From the NCBI RefSeq assembly GCF_000744225.1, contig NZ_JQLN01000005.1, positions 868,001 through 932,000 on the forward strand: a stretch of DNA of 64,000 nucleotides, in the 5' to 3' direction. A model generated the notes under the pieces. It was given only the letters and a program-made list of their open reading frames with translations, did no database searches and was not told where the DNA came from. Positions within the stretch are counted from its first letter, which is position 1, and the number at the start of each line of letters is the position of its first letter. Made by a program: the position numbers and the translations under genes. This DNA comes from Kitasatospora mediocidica KCTC 9733 (lineage in GTDB: Bacteria > Actinomycetota > Actinomycetes > Streptomycetales > Streptomycetaceae). This document shows, one piece after another, positions 43,936 through 52,571 of the stretch.

Positions 43936-44961
43936 TCAGCAGACCGCCACGGTCGACGATCTGACGACCAGTGAGGTGGTCAGCGGCTCGACCTCCCGCA
44001 CCGGTTCCCCGTGCAGCAGCCCGGCCAGCGCCGCGATCCCGGCCCGGCCCAACCGCTCGCCCGGCAGGTCCAGCGTGGTCAGCGGCGGGGTGAGCAGTCC
44101 GGCCACCGCGACGTTGTCGATGCCGACCACCGAGACGTCCGCCGGGATCCGCAACCCCAGCTCGGCCGCCGCCTGGTAGAGCCCGGAGGCCACCACGTCG
44201 TCGTCGCAGACCACGGCCCGCGGCCGGTCGGGCCGGTCCAGCAGTTCGAGCCCGGCCAGCCGGGCCGCGGCTGCCCCGTTGTTCAGCCGGACCCCGAGCT
44301 CCAGCACCTCCAGGCCCCGGGCGGCCTGCTCGAAGGCGGCCTGCCGGACCCGGAAGGTGTACGCGGCGTGGGACGAGCGCAGCCGTCCGATCCGCCGGTG
44401 GCCGAGCCCCACCAGATGCGCGACGACCGCCCGCATGCCGCCCGCGAGGTCGAGCTCGACGGTGGGGGCGCCGCCGGCGGTGGCCGGGTCGGCGTCCAGG
44501 AAGACCGCCGGGGTGCCGGGCGGCAGCGCGCCGAGCTGGCCGTCGTCCGGGGAGCAGATCAGCAGGCCGTCGAACCGGCTGGTGGTGGCCGCCTCGGCCA
44601 GCGTCGCGGCGTTCCACCCGGAGCTGACCACCACGGCCAGCCCGTGCCGCGCCGCCTCCTCGTGCACGCCCGCCAGCACCCGGCCGAAGAACGGTCCCTG
44701 GAGGTTCGGCACCGCGAGCAGCGCCATGCCGCTGCGACCCAGCCGCAGCTGCCGGCCGGCCGCCTGCGGCCGGTAGCCGAGGCCGCGCGCCGCGTCCAGC
44801 ACCCGCTGCCGGGTGGTCTCGGAAACCCGGTGGCCCGCCTCGGAGCCGGAGAACACCAGCGAGACGGTGGCCTGCGAGACACCGGCCAGCTGCGCCACGT
44901 CGCGCCCGGTCGGGCGACGCGGCGTGGACCTGTGCTCCTGGGGGGCGGACGGCTGCTTCAC
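43936..44961 (-). CDS. LacI/GalR-family transcriptional regulator
   Basis: The protein is 341 residues with an ATG start. The N-terminal helix-turn-helix is GRDVAQLAGVSQATVSLVFS (about residues 19-38) with the hinge GLGYRPQAAGRQLR. The periplasmic-binding-like effector domain follows: LLAVPNLQGPFFGRVLAGV, then ADVSVVGIDNVAVAGLLTPP. It represses genes in response to a small ligand, often a sugar. No sugar catabolic gene is adjacent; the surface protein gene 97 bp downstream on the same strand is a possible target. Confidence 0.92.
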   Translation of the reverse strand: MKQPSAPQEHRSTPRRPTGRDVAQLAGVSQATVSLVFSGSEAGHRVSETTRQRVLDAARGLGYRPQAAGRQLRLGRSGMALLAVPNLQGPFFGRVLAGVHEEAARHGLAVVVSSGWNAATLAEAATTSRFDGLLICSPDDGQLGALPPGTPAVFLDADPATAGGAPTVELDLAGGMRAVVAHLVGLGHRRIGRLRSSHAAYTFRVRQAAFEQAARGLEVLELGVRLNNGAAAARLAGLELLDRPDRPRAVVCDDDVVASGLYQAAAELGLRIPADVSVVGIDNVAVAGLLTPPLTTLDLPGERLGRAGIAALAGLLHGEPVREVEPLTTSLVVRSSTVAVC

Positions 44962-44980
44962 CTCGGTGCCGGACCTGCGC

Positions 44981-45298
44981 CTACTGCGCCCGCGCGGCGT
45001 CGTCGGCCGCGTCCTCCTCGGCGTTCTGCGCCGCGATCCGCCGACTGGTGCGGGTGCGCAGCCCCTCCACCTTGCCGACGATCTGCTCCGACATCTCGTC
45101 GCGCTGCTTGCTCAGCACCACGTAGCTGATCGGGGCCGAGACCAGGCCCGCGAGCAGGACCAGGAAGATCACCCCGGCCGGGCCCGCCACCGGGATGATC
45201 CCGAAGTGGCCCAGCAGCGTGGCGATCAGCAGGCAGGCGAGGAAGATGCTGGCCCGCAGGGAGGTGTATCGGAGCGTGGCGTGCGACTTCGTGCTCAC
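44981..45298 (-). CDS. DUF4229 small membrane protein
   Basis: This 105-residue protein starts with an ATG and has AAGGAAG upstream. Two membrane helices (about 18-35 and 38-60) are followed by a charged cytoplasmic helix, LSKQRDEMSEQIVGKVEGLRTR, and an acidic Ala-rich end. This matches the actinobacterial DUF4229 family, of unknown function. It lies 19 bp before the LacI gene on the same strand. Confidence 0.82.
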   Translation of the reverse strand: MSTKSHATLRYTSLRASIFLACLLIATLLGHFGIIPVAGPAGVIFLVLLAGLVSAPISYVVLSKQRDEMSEQIVGKVEGLRTRTSRRIAAQNAEEDAADDAARAQ

Positions 45299-45427
45299 GG
45301 AAGGCTTCCTTCTTCACGGGTACGGCGGTGGGGCTGCGGGGCGGACGGCTGTGCGGTGACCGGCCCGACCGGACGGGGCGGACCGGCCTCCCAGTGAAGC
45401 ATGCCCGCCACCGAGCACCGACAGGCC

Positions 45428-45967
45428 CTACGGGCGCAGCTCCAGCCAGAAGGTGATCTCGTCCCGGTCGTCCCCCGCCCCGATCCGGATCGCGCCGGGC
45501 ACCCGGCCCACCTCCCGGTAGCCGCAGCGCTGGTAGAACCGCTCCAGGCCCTGGCCGCCGCGTGCCGTCAGCCGCAGCCCGGCCAGCCCCCAGTCCCGGG
45601 CGACCCGCTCCGCCTGGGCCATCAGCTGCCCGCCGTAACCCCGGCCCTGGAAGTCGGGGTGGACCATGACCCGCGCGAGCAGCCGCCAGTGGTCCATCAG
45701 GCCGAAGCGCATCGACTCGAAGAAGAGCACCCCGGCCAGCCGGCCGTCCGCCGTCTCCCGAGCGACCAGCAGCCGGTCGGCCCAGGGGTCCTCGGCCGTG
45801 CCGACGGCGGCGAGCTGCTTGGCCGCGGTGGCCCGGACGTCGTCCTCGGTGACCGGCGGGACGAAGCCGACGGCGCCGCCGGCGTTGCTGGCGTCGGTCC
45901 AGAGCGTGAGGATCTCCGCGCCCAGCTCGTCGGTCAGGTCGGGGTCCAGCGCGAAGTGCAGGCTCAT
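45428..45967 (-). CDS. GNAT-family N-acetyltransferase
   Basis: The protein is 179 residues from the ATG at 45967. The acetyl-CoA binding motif is VMVHPDFQGRGYGGQLM followed by GLRLTARGGQGLERFYQRCGY, the classic GNAT motif A and B order. It transfers an acetyl group from acetyl-CoA to an unknown amine. It sits 23 bp after the MFS gene on the same strand and is likely co-transcribed, which would fit modification plus export of a small molecule. Confidence 0.88.
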   Translation of the reverse strand: MSLHFALDPDLTDELGAEILTLWTDASNAGGAVGFVPPVTEDDVRATAAKQLAAVGTAEDPWADRLLVARETADGRLAGVLFFESMRFGLMDHWRLLARVMVHPDFQGRGYGGQLMAQAERVARDWGLAGLRLTARGGQGLERFYQRCGYREVGRVPGAIRIGAGDDRDEITFWLELRP

Positions 45968-45990
45968 CGGGCCATTCTCGGCCACGGCCG

Positions 45991-47301
45991 TCAGGCGGCC
46001 GCGGCCGCCTCCGCGCCCGGGCGGCCCGACCGCAGCGCCAGGCAGAGCAGCACCGCGACCGCGCACAGTCCGCCCGCGCCGTACCAGGCGAGCGTGTAGT
46101 CGCCCAGCTTGTCGCGCACCAGGCCGGCCAGCGTGGCGACCACCGCGGCGCCGATCTGGTGGAAGGCCAGCACCCAGCCGAAGACGATCGGGGCGTCCTC
46201 GCCGAAGTGCCGGCGGCAGAGCGCCACGGTGGGCGGGACGGTGGCGACCCAGTCCAGGCCGTAGAAGATCACGAAGGCCAGGATCGGCGGCTTGAGCGTG
46301 CCGGCGAACAGCTGCGGCAGCAGGACCAGCGAGATGCCGCGCAGCGTGTAGTAGACGATCAGCAGCCGGCGCGAGTCCACCCGGTCGGTGAACCAGCCGC
46401 TCGCGACCGTGCCGACCACGTCGAAGAGGCCGATCAGCGCGAGCAGGCTCGCCGCCGTGGTCTCCGGCAGGCCGTGGTCGTGCGCGGCGGGGATGAAGTG
46501 TGTCCCGACCAGTCCGTTGGTGGTCGCCCCGCAGATCGCGAACGACCCGGCGAGCAGCCAGAACGCGCGGTGCCGGGCGGCCGTCCGCAGCACTCGCAGG
46601 GTACGGGCCAGCGCGCTGCCGTCTGGCCGGGCGGGCACCGGATCGCCCGGGCGGGCGCCGTAGGGCAGCAGGCCGAGGTCGGCCGGCCGCTCGCGCATCA
46701 GCAGCAGCACCGGGACGGAGACCACGGTCGCCGAGAGCGAGACCACCACCACCGCGGCCTTCCAGCCCTGCGCCTGCACCAGCCAGGCGAGGACCGGCAT
46801 GAAGACCAGGTTCCCGGCCGCGCCGGCCGCCGTCAGCACACCGGTCACCAGCCCCTGGCGGGCCTGGAACCAGCGGCCGCTGATGGTGCTGGCGAAGGCC
46901 CCCGCCATCGAACCGCTGCCCAGGCCCACCAGCACACCCCAGCAGAGCACCAGTTGCCAGCTCTGCGTCATCAGGACGGTCAGCCCGGAGCCGATCGAGA
47001 TGGTCAGCAGCGCGCAGACGGTGACCAACCGGACGCCGAACCGGTCCATCAGCGCGGCGGCGAACGGCGCGGTCAGCCCGTACAGCACCAGGTTGACCGA
47101 GACGGCGCTGCCGATCGTGGCCCGGGACCAGCCGAACTGGCTGTTCCAGGCGTCCATCATCAGGCTGGGGGCGGACCGGAAACCGGCCGAGCCGACCAGG
47201 ACGAGCAGTGCCACGGCGGCCACCACCCACGCGTAGTGCAGCCGCGGCGGGCGGTCGGGGCGCTGGTCCTGCCGGTGGGGGGCCGTGCTCAGTTCGGTCA
47301 C
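45991..47301 (-). CDS. MFS transporter (monocarboxylate/oxalate-formate-like)
   Basis: The protein is 436 residues from the GTG at 47301. It has twelve helices. GSAGFRSAPSLMMDAWNSQFGWSRATIG near the N-terminus is typical of the MCT/OFA-like branch (the pattern with W-S-R after helix 1), and PFAAALMDRFGVRLV is motif A. It probably transports a carboxylate; direction and substrate are not evident. A GNAT gene follows. Confidence 0.88.
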   Translation of the reverse strand: MTELSTAPHRQDQRPDRPPRLHYAWVVAAVALLVLVGSAGFRSAPSLMMDAWNSQFGWSRATIGSAVSVNLVLYGLTAPFAAALMDRFGVRLVTVCALLTISIGSGLTVLMTQSWQLVLCWGVLVGLGSGSMAGAFASTISGRWFQARQGLVTGVLTAAGAAGNLVFMPVLAWLVQAQGWKAAVVVVSLSATVVSVPVLLLMRERPADLGLLPYGARPGDPVPARPDGSALARTLRVLRTAARHRAFWLLAGSFAICGATTNGLVGTHFIPAAHDHGLPETTAASLLALIGLFDVVGTVASGWFTDRVDSRRLLIVYYTLRGISLVLLPQLFAGTLKPPILAFVIFYGLDWVATVPPTVALCRRHFGEDAPIVFGWVLAFHQIGAAVVATLAGLVRDKLGDYTLAWYGAGGLCAVAVLLCLALRSGRPGAEAAAAA

Positions 47302-47402
47302 CCGGCCGAGTCTCACGGGCCGCCGCCGCCCGGACGAGTGGCCTGACTGCCATCTTCCGCAAGGATCCGGCCACACCCCCCGGTTGGTTTTGGCCGACGC
47401 CT

Positions 47403-48662
47403 TCAGCTGCCCGCCCGACGCAGGCCGCGAATGGGCGGCGTGAGCAGCAGTGCGGCCACCACCAGCAGCCCGACCACCGCACCGCCGTACAGGACCGCCC
47501 GGGCCCCGAAGGCACCGGCGGCCGGTCCCGCCAGCGCGCTGCCGAGCGGGACCATGCAGACCGAGCCGGCCACCTCGTAGGCGTGGATCCGGTTCAGCAC
47601 CTCGCCCGGCACCTGGGTCTGCACGCTGGTGGCCCACATGACGCCCCAGAAGGTGTTGCCCGCGCCGCACACCACCAAGGCCGGCACCAGCAGCGGGAGC
47701 GGCAGGTCCAGCGCGATCCCGATCGGGTAGAGCGGAAAGGTGAGCATCGCCAGGCCGCCCACGGCGAGCGGGTGGACCGGCTTGAAGCGGATCGCCAGCA
47801 GGCCGCCGAGCACGGTGCCGACCCCGAACGCCGAACTGAGCAGCCCGTACACCGCCGAGCCGTGCGCGGGCACCACCAGGCTCGCGGTCAGCGGGATCAG
47901 CGGCCCGTACGCGAGCACGCTGAAGCCCATCCAGATCACGATCACGCCCCACATCCAGCTGCGCGAGCGGAACTCGTGCCAGCCGACCACCAGGTTGCGC
48001 CAGAGGCTGTCGCCGGGCGGCGGCGCGGGCACCGGGCCGAGCCGCAGGCTCAGCAGGCAGACCGCGCTGAGGCCGAAGGTCGCCGCGGCGATCAGCATCA
48101 CCCAGCCGGTGGCCGCCGCGCCGACCAGCGCGCCGGCCAGCGCCGGGCCGACCAGCGCGGTGACCGCCTCCGCCGTCCGCAGCACGCCGTTGGCGCCCTG
48201 CACGTCGCGGGCCACCAGCGGGACGGTGCTGGCCGCACCGGGCTGGAACATCGCGCCCGCGGCGCCGGCCACCGCCAGCAGTCCGTAGAGCTGCCAGGTG
48301 TGGCCGATGCCCTGGAAGAAGAGCACGGCCAGCAGGATCCGGGTGACCAGGTTCGCGCAGTCCGCGCCGATCATCATCCGGCGCGCGGTGAACCGGTCGG
48401 CCAGCACCCCGCCGAAGAGGATCAGTGCGGCGAACGGGCCCAGCCACCAGGCCAGCGCGTAGCCGACCGTGCCGACGCCGTGGCCGGAGCCGATCAGCCC
48501 GGCCGAGACGGCGACCGGCAGCATCGCGTCGCCCAGCAGGCCCGAACTGCGGGCGGTGAAGTAGAGCCGGAACGCGCCGGACCAGATGGCGGGTCCGGCG
48601 GGCGGCGGCGGTCCGGGGAGGAGCGGGCGATCGGCGTGCCGGGTGGTCTCCTGATCAGTCAC
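47403..48662 (-). CDS. MFS transporter (EntS/MacB-accessory-like exporter)
   Basis: The protein is 419 residues with an ATG start. About twelve helices are present. Motif A reads GGVLADRFTARRMMIGADC, and GANGVLRTAEAVTALVGPALAGALV is the helix 5 antiporter motif region. It resembles the enterobactin-exporter-like MFS branch. It is divergent from the GlxA-type regulator across a 62-bp region with an inverted repeat, so that regulator likely controls it. Confidence 0.88.
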   Translation of the reverse strand: MTDQETTRHADRPLLPGPPPPAGPAIWSGAFRLYFTARSSGLLGDAMLPVAVSAGLIGSGHGVGTVGYALAWWLGPFAALILFGGVLADRFTARRMMIGADCANLVTRILLAVLFFQGIGHTWQLYGLLAVAGAAGAMFQPGAASTVPLVARDVQGANGVLRTAEAVTALVGPALAGALVGAAATGWVMLIAAATFGLSAVCLLSLRLGPVPAPPPGDSLWRNLVVGWHEFRSRSWMWGVIVIWMGFSVLAYGPLIPLTASLVVPAHGSAVYGLLSSAFGVGTVLGGLLAIRFKPVHPLAVGGLAMLTFPLYPIGIALDLPLPLLVPALVVCGAGNTFWGVMWATSVQTQVPGEVLNRIHAYEVAGSVCMVPLGSALAGPAAGAFGARAVLYGGAVVGLLVVAALLLTPPIRGLRRAGS

Positions 48663-48682
48663 AGGCAGCAGTTTTGGTGTAG

Positions 48683-48704
48683 ACCACTGCGGATATCCAG
48701 TGGT
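48683..48704. promoter_or_regulatory. Candidate operator between MFS and GlxA-type genes
   Basis: ACCACTG (48683-48689) and CAGTGGT (48698-48704) form a perfect 7-bp inverted repeat with an 8-nt spacer containing GATATC. It is central in the 62-bp divergent intergenic region, a natural site for the AraC/GlxA regulator. Confidence 0.5.
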
Positions 48705-48724
48705 TTTGGGATCACAATGTGGCT

Positions 48725-49702
48725 ATGACGGCACTGCATCGCGTCGCGGTACTCGCGCTCGACCGGGTGATCGCGTTCGAACTGGGCATCCCCTCACGGA
48801 TCTTCGGGTCGGCCACGGCTCCGGACGGCTCCCCGCTCTACCAGGTGCAGACGTGCACCATGGACGGCGGCCCGGTGGCCACCAGCAGCGACTTCCGGAT
48901 CGCCGTCGACCACGGCCCCGAACTGCTGGAACAGGCCGACACCGTGCTGGTGCCCGCCGCCCGCGACCTGGGACCGCCGTACCTGGACGGCCGGTTGACG
49001 CCGGAGCTGGCCGCGGCCCTGGCGCGGATCCGGCCCGGCGCCCGGGTGGCCTCGATCTGCACCGGCGCCTTCGTACTGGCCTCGGCCGGCCTGCTGGACG
49101 GCCGTCCCGCCACCACCCACTGGCGCTACACCGACCGGTTCGCCGAGCTCTTCCCCCAGGTCCGGCTGGCCCCGGACGTCCTCTACACCGACGACGGCGA
49201 CGTGCTGACCTCCGGCGGGGTGGCGGCCGGGGTCGACCTCTGCCTGCACATGGTCCGGCGCGACCACGGCGGCGCGGTGGCCAACCAGGTGGCCAGGCAC
49301 TGCCTGGTACCGCCGTGGCGCGAGGGCGGACAGCGCCAGTACGTGGACCTGCCCGTCCCCCCGGCGGCGCCGACCGGCAGCACCGCGGCCGCGCGCTCCT
49401 GGGCGCTGGAGCACCTGGCCGAGCCGCCGGCGCTGCGCGAACTGGCGGACCGGGCGGGGATGAGCGTGCGGACCTTCACCCGGCGGTTCCGCGAGGAGAC
49501 CGGCAGCAGCCCGGGGCAGTGGCTGACGGTGCAGCGGACCGCGCGGGCCCGGGAGCTGCTGGAGCTGACCGATCTGAGCATCGACCAGGTGGCACGGCAG
49601 TCCGGGTTCGGCACGGCGGCCTCGCTCCGCTCCCAGCTGCGCGGCCGGCTGGACGTGCCACCGAGCACCTATCGGCGCACCTTCCGCGCGGCCGCGGACT
49701 GA
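48725..49702 (+). CDS. GlxA-type regulator (DJ-1/PfpI domain plus AraC HTH)
   Basis: The protein is 325 residues from the ATG at 48725; a GTG two codons earlier is an alternative. The N-terminal 190 residues form a DJ-1/PfpI-like domain with the nucleophile-elbow position in ASICTGAFVLASAGLLDG. The C-terminal domain has two AraC helix-turn-helix motifs (ALRELADRAGMSVRTFTRRF and SIDQVARQSGFGTAASLR). The family usually activates neighbouring catabolic or efflux genes. The last codons merge into a tandem repeat array. Confidence 0.92.
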   Translation: MTALHRVAVLALDRVIAFELGIPSRIFGSATAPDGSPLYQVQTCTMDGGPVATSSDFRIAVDHGPELLEQADTVLVPAARDLGPPYLDGRLTPELAAALARIRPGARVASICTGAFVLASAGLLDGRPATTHWRYTDRFAELFPQVRLAPDVLYTDDGDVLTSGGVAAGVDLCLHMVRRDHGGAVANQVARHCLVPPWREGGQRQYVDLPVPPAAPTGSTAAARSWALEHLAEPPALRELADRAGMSVRTFTRRFREETGSSPGQWLTVQRTARARELLELTDLSIDQVARQSGFGTAASLRSQLRGRLDVPPSTYRRTFRAAAD

Positions 49703-49780
49703 CGGTGCGGTCGCGGGCTGACGGTGCGGCCGCGGACTGACGGTGCGGTCCCGGGTTGACGGTGCGTTCGCGGGCCGACG
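49700..49780. repeat. 19-bp tandem repeats containing the stop codon of the GlxA-type gene
   Basis: Four units of the form TGACGGTGCGGTCGCGGGC start at 49700, 49719, 49738 and 49757, and a partial fifth follows. The first TGA is the stop codon of the gene. Because the unit length is not a multiple of three, the TGA copies fall in all frames. Confidence 0.85.
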
Positions 49781-50103
49781 GCGGGAGGCCCCCGGTGGAG
49801 AACGGCCGCGCCGGGCACGGACCGGCGCGGCCGCCAGGTACGGGCCCTGACCCGTCCTGCGGCGCTCCGCACTCGCCAAGGCCACCGCGGTCGACCGGAG
49901 AGCGCTCCGATCCCCCTGACCGTCAGTTCCTTGGCGTCCCCTCGCGTCGGAGAGCTGCACCCAAGAGTGATCAGCTGCCTACGTCACGTCAATGGTTTGT
50001 CCGAAATTCGGAATGGTTGCACTCACTTTCGGCCTGACACCGGCTCGGACCAGCCATCGAGCCGCCCCGAAAGGCCCCGAACGGCTCCCGGCTCCACAGC
50101 CGG
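49781..50103. other. Gene-free convergent gap with a 13-bp palindrome
   Basis: No gene is supported in these 323 bp. TCCGAAATTCGGA at 50000-50012 is a perfect 13-bp palindrome and TTGACG occurs just before it on the minus strand. It lies downstream of both flanking genes, so it is not an obvious operator for either. Confidence 0.4.
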
Positions 50104-50583
50104 TCAGGCCGTCAGCACGGCGCGGTCGCGCGCCGGCAGCGCGGCCGGCTCGCCGTGGTCCAGCTCGCACCAGACCCGCTTGCCCGAGCCGTCCGGGTAC
50201 CAGCCCCAGCGCTCGCAGAGCAGCTCGACCAGCTCCAGGCCGCGCCCGTTGGTCGCCTCACCGCCCGCGCAGCGCGGCGCCGGTGCGGTGCAGCTCGCGT
50301 CCGCGACCTCCACCCGCAGCGGACCGGGCCCCTCCGGCCAGACCAGCCGCAGCACGGCCGGACAACCCGTGTGCACCACGGCGTTGGTCACCAGCTCGGA
50401 GACCACCAGCACCAGCGTCTCGGCGAACGGCGCGTCCGTGTCGAGTCCGCGGGCGAGCAACCTGGTCCGCACCCATCGGCGGGCCCGGCCGACCTCAGCG
50501 GGGTCGGCGGACACTGCCAGCTGTACCTGAAGCACCTGCACCGCTCCACCACCCGCGAGACGATCTACCGGTCGGACTGTCAT
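50104..50583 (-). CDS. RsbW-like ATP-binding protein (HATPase_c)
   Basis: The protein is 159 residues from the ATG at 50583. The GHKL fold motifs are VVSELVTNAVVHT (N box, residues about 77-89) and EATNGRGLELVELLCERWG (G box). This is the Streptomyces class of single-domain anti-sigma/serine-kinase-like proteins. Partners are often anti-sigma antagonists or SpoIIE phosphatases. It is divergent from an ECF sigma factor gene across 279 bp, but RsbW-like proteins normally act on SigF/SigB-type factors, so a link is not assumed. Confidence 0.87.
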   Translation of the reverse strand: MTVRPVDRLAGGGAVQVLQVQLAVSADPAEVGRARRWVRTRLLARGLDTDAPFAETLVLVVSELVTNAVVHTGCPAVLRLVWPEGPGPLRVEVADASCTAPAPRCAGGEATNGRGLELVELLCERWGWYPDGSGKRVWCELDHGEPAALPARDRAVLTA

Positions 50584-50862
50584 GGCTTCGGCACCAATAC
50601 GGCCCAGGATGATCCGGGGGGACCAGTGCGGCAAGTGCTTCGGGCATATTCCAGCGATCGGGGGACAAGCCGGTGCATACTGGCCTGCTCACCTTCGTGA
50701 GCTCCGCACGGGCGTGACGAAAGTACCGCTCCGGACCTGCTGTGCGGTGGCGGCCACGCGACGAACCACCCGTCCGACATATGTCCAGTGTGCTCGAACG
50801 CCCGTGGCTGCTCTTCGTATGAATAGCCTCCCTGCGGCCGCTCCCCGCTATACCGTGGAGCC

Positions 50863-51360
50863 ATGACCGCCCCCGACTGGGACCAGCAGATGCGCTCCCG
50901 GCTGGCCCGGGGTGAGGAGTCCGCCCTCGGCGAGCTGTACGACCAACTGTCACCGCTGGTGCACGGCCTGGCCGGCCGCATCCTGGCGGACGAGAGTGCG
51001 GCGGCCCAGCTCACCCGGGAGGTCTTCGGCCATCTCTGGGCGCATCCGGAGGAGTTCGACCCGACGGAGCGTTCGTTGCGCTCCTGGATAGGTGAACTCA
51101 CCCATCAGCGTGCCGTGCAGCGGCTGCGCCGGGGCGCGCTGGACGCGGAGGAGATCAGCGAGCGGGTGGCGACCGCCCAGGTGCAGTACGTGGTCGCCGC
51201 CCTGCCGCCCACCCTGCGCCAGACCATCGAAACCGCCTGGTCCGACGGCCGGACGTATCAGGAGACCGCCCGTCAACTGGGCATCAGTGAGCAGGTCGCC
51301 AAGCAACGGCTCCGGCTCGGGCTGCAACTGCTGGCATCGGAACTGGAGTTCGGCTCGTGA
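50863..51360 (+). CDS. ECF-type RNA polymerase sigma factor
   Basis: The protein is 165 residues with an ATG start. Region 2 is short and divergent (ALGELYDQLSPLVHGLAGRIL, LTREVFGHLWAHPEEFDP) and region 4 is clear (LPPTLRQTIETAWSDGRTYQETARQLGISEQVAKQRL). TATACC at 50850-50855 lies just before the start, so the message may have a very short leader. The stop overlaps the next gene, which encodes a zinc-binding anti-sigma-like domain, so the two form a sigma/anti-sigma pair. Confidence 0.9.
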   Translation: MTAPDWDQQMRSRLARGEESALGELYDQLSPLVHGLAGRILADESAAAQLTREVFGHLWAHPEEFDPTERSLRSWIGELTHQRAVQRLRRGALDAEEISERVATAQVQYVVAALPPTLRQTIETAWSDGRTYQETARQLGISEQVAKQRLRLGLQLLASELEFGS

Positions 51361-52538
51361 TGACGGAGCTGGAACACGAGGCACTGCGCGGCCTGCTCGG
51401 CGCGTGGGCTCTGCGGGCCTGCCTCTCCGACGAGGCGGGCGAGCTGGAGCGGCACTTCGACGTGTGCCCCGACTGCGCCGAGGAGGGCGCCCGGCTGCGG
51501 CACGCCGCCGCGCGGCTCTCCACCGACGACCCGTTGGACCGCCCGGACGGGCTGCGCCAGCAGGTCCTGGACTTCTGCCTGGCCCGCCGGGCACCCGAAC
51601 TGCCGCTGGCGCCGTGGGTGGGACCGTACGCCGCCGAGACCGCCAAGCTGGACGCCCTGCTGCGCGACCTGGGCCGCTCCGAGTGGCAGGAGAGCGTCGA
51701 ACTGCCTTGGCACGGCGGGGTGCTGCGGCGCAACCCGGCCGCGGTGCTCTGCCACCTGGCGGCGGTGGACGGGCTGCTGGCCGTCGCACTCGGACTGCCC
51801 GATCCGGTCGAACCGGCCGGCTCGGCCGCGCCGGCGGATCCGCACGGCCCGGTCGATCCGTTCCCCCGGGTACCCGCGCAGGCCCGGTCCTCGGCCGACC
51901 CCTGGGACCATCTGCTGGAGCGCAGCGACCTGCTGGCCGAGGCCCGCTCCGACCTGAGCCCGGACGCCGTCCGCACCCTCTGGCGCCAGCAGAGCCTGGC
52001 GGTCATCCGCACCGTGCAGCCGGGCAGTTCGGCGCTGGTCCGGTACGGCCCGGGCGCCGAGCTGCCGGTCCGGGACGCCTTCGTCGACCGCGCCTTCGAG
52101 TGCTGGATCCACGGCGAGGACGTGGCGCGGGCTGTCGACTACCCGTACGCCGGACCGGCGCCGCAGCATCTGCGGCAGATGGTGGACCTGGCCGCCCGGA
52201 TGCTGCCCACCGTCCTCGCCGGGCTGCGGACGGCCGCGTACGCCGGTGCCGGGGGCCGGCCGCAACCGGCGGCCCGGCTGCTGAAGTTGGTGATCGAGGG
52301 TCCGGCGGCCGGCGAGTGGCTGATCCCGCTGGACGCCGAGCGCCGCCCGGAACCCGACCCGAACCCGGACCCGAACCCCGACCCGGAGCTCGTCGCCGAA
52401 CTGGTGATGGACGGTATCGAGTTCTGCCAGCTGGCCGCCGCGCACCGCGATCCCGAGCGGCTCCCGGTCGGCGAGTACGGCGACCGGGCGGCCATCCGCG
52501 AGGTGCTCACGGCCGTACCGCTGCTCTCCCGGCCGTAG
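51360..52538 (+). CDS. ZAS anti-sigma domain fused to an MDMPI/DinB-like domain
   Basis: The protein is 392 residues from the ATG at 51360, in a TGATG overlap with the sigma gene (a GTG one codon earlier is possible). The N-terminus has HFDVCPDC, an H-x3-C-x2-C zinc-binding anti-sigma motif at about residues 32-39. After about residue 90 the sequence resembles the mycothiol-dependent maleylpyruvate isomerase (MDMPI) fold, with VLCHLAAVDGLLAVALGL and AFECWIHGEDVARAV, whose His and Glu fit metal ligands. A short PDPNPDPNPDPE repeat lies near residues 334-345. It should bind the sigma factor and may sense thiols or mycothiol; sensing is inference. Confidence 0.85.
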   Translation: MTELEHEALRGLLGAWALRACLSDEAGELERHFDVCPDCAEEGARLRHAAARLSTDDPLDRPDGLRQQVLDFCLARRAPELPLAPWVGPYAAETAKLDALLRDLGRSEWQESVELPWHGGVLRRNPAAVLCHLAAVDGLLAVALGLPDPVEPAGSAAPADPHGPVDPFPRVPAQARSSADPWDHLLERSDLLAEARSDLSPDAVRTLWRQQSLAVIRTVQPGSSALVRYGPGAELPVRDAFVDRAFECWIHGEDVARAVDYPYAGPAPQHLRQMVDLAARMLPTVLAGLRTAAYAGAGGRPQPAARLLKLVIEGPAAGEWLIPLDAERRPEPDPNPDPNPDPELVAELVMDGIEFCQLAAAHRDPERLPVGEYGDRAAIREVLTAVPLLSRP

Positions 52539-52550
52539 GACTCGGACCGG

Positions 52551-52571
52551 CCTCAGGCCTCAGGCCTCAGG
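52551..52571. repeat. Three 7-bp tandem units at the purU stop
   Basis: CCTCAGG occurs three times in a row (52551, 52558, 52565). The third unit contains the purU stop codon (52567-52569, minus strand). Confidence 0.8.

Noticed and set aside
50104..51360. RsbW-like protein as the anti-sigma partner of the adjacent sigma factor
   Set aside because: The sigma factor is ECF type and already overlaps a zinc anti-sigma gene; RsbW-like proteins act on SigB/SigF-type factors, so adjacency alone is not evidence.
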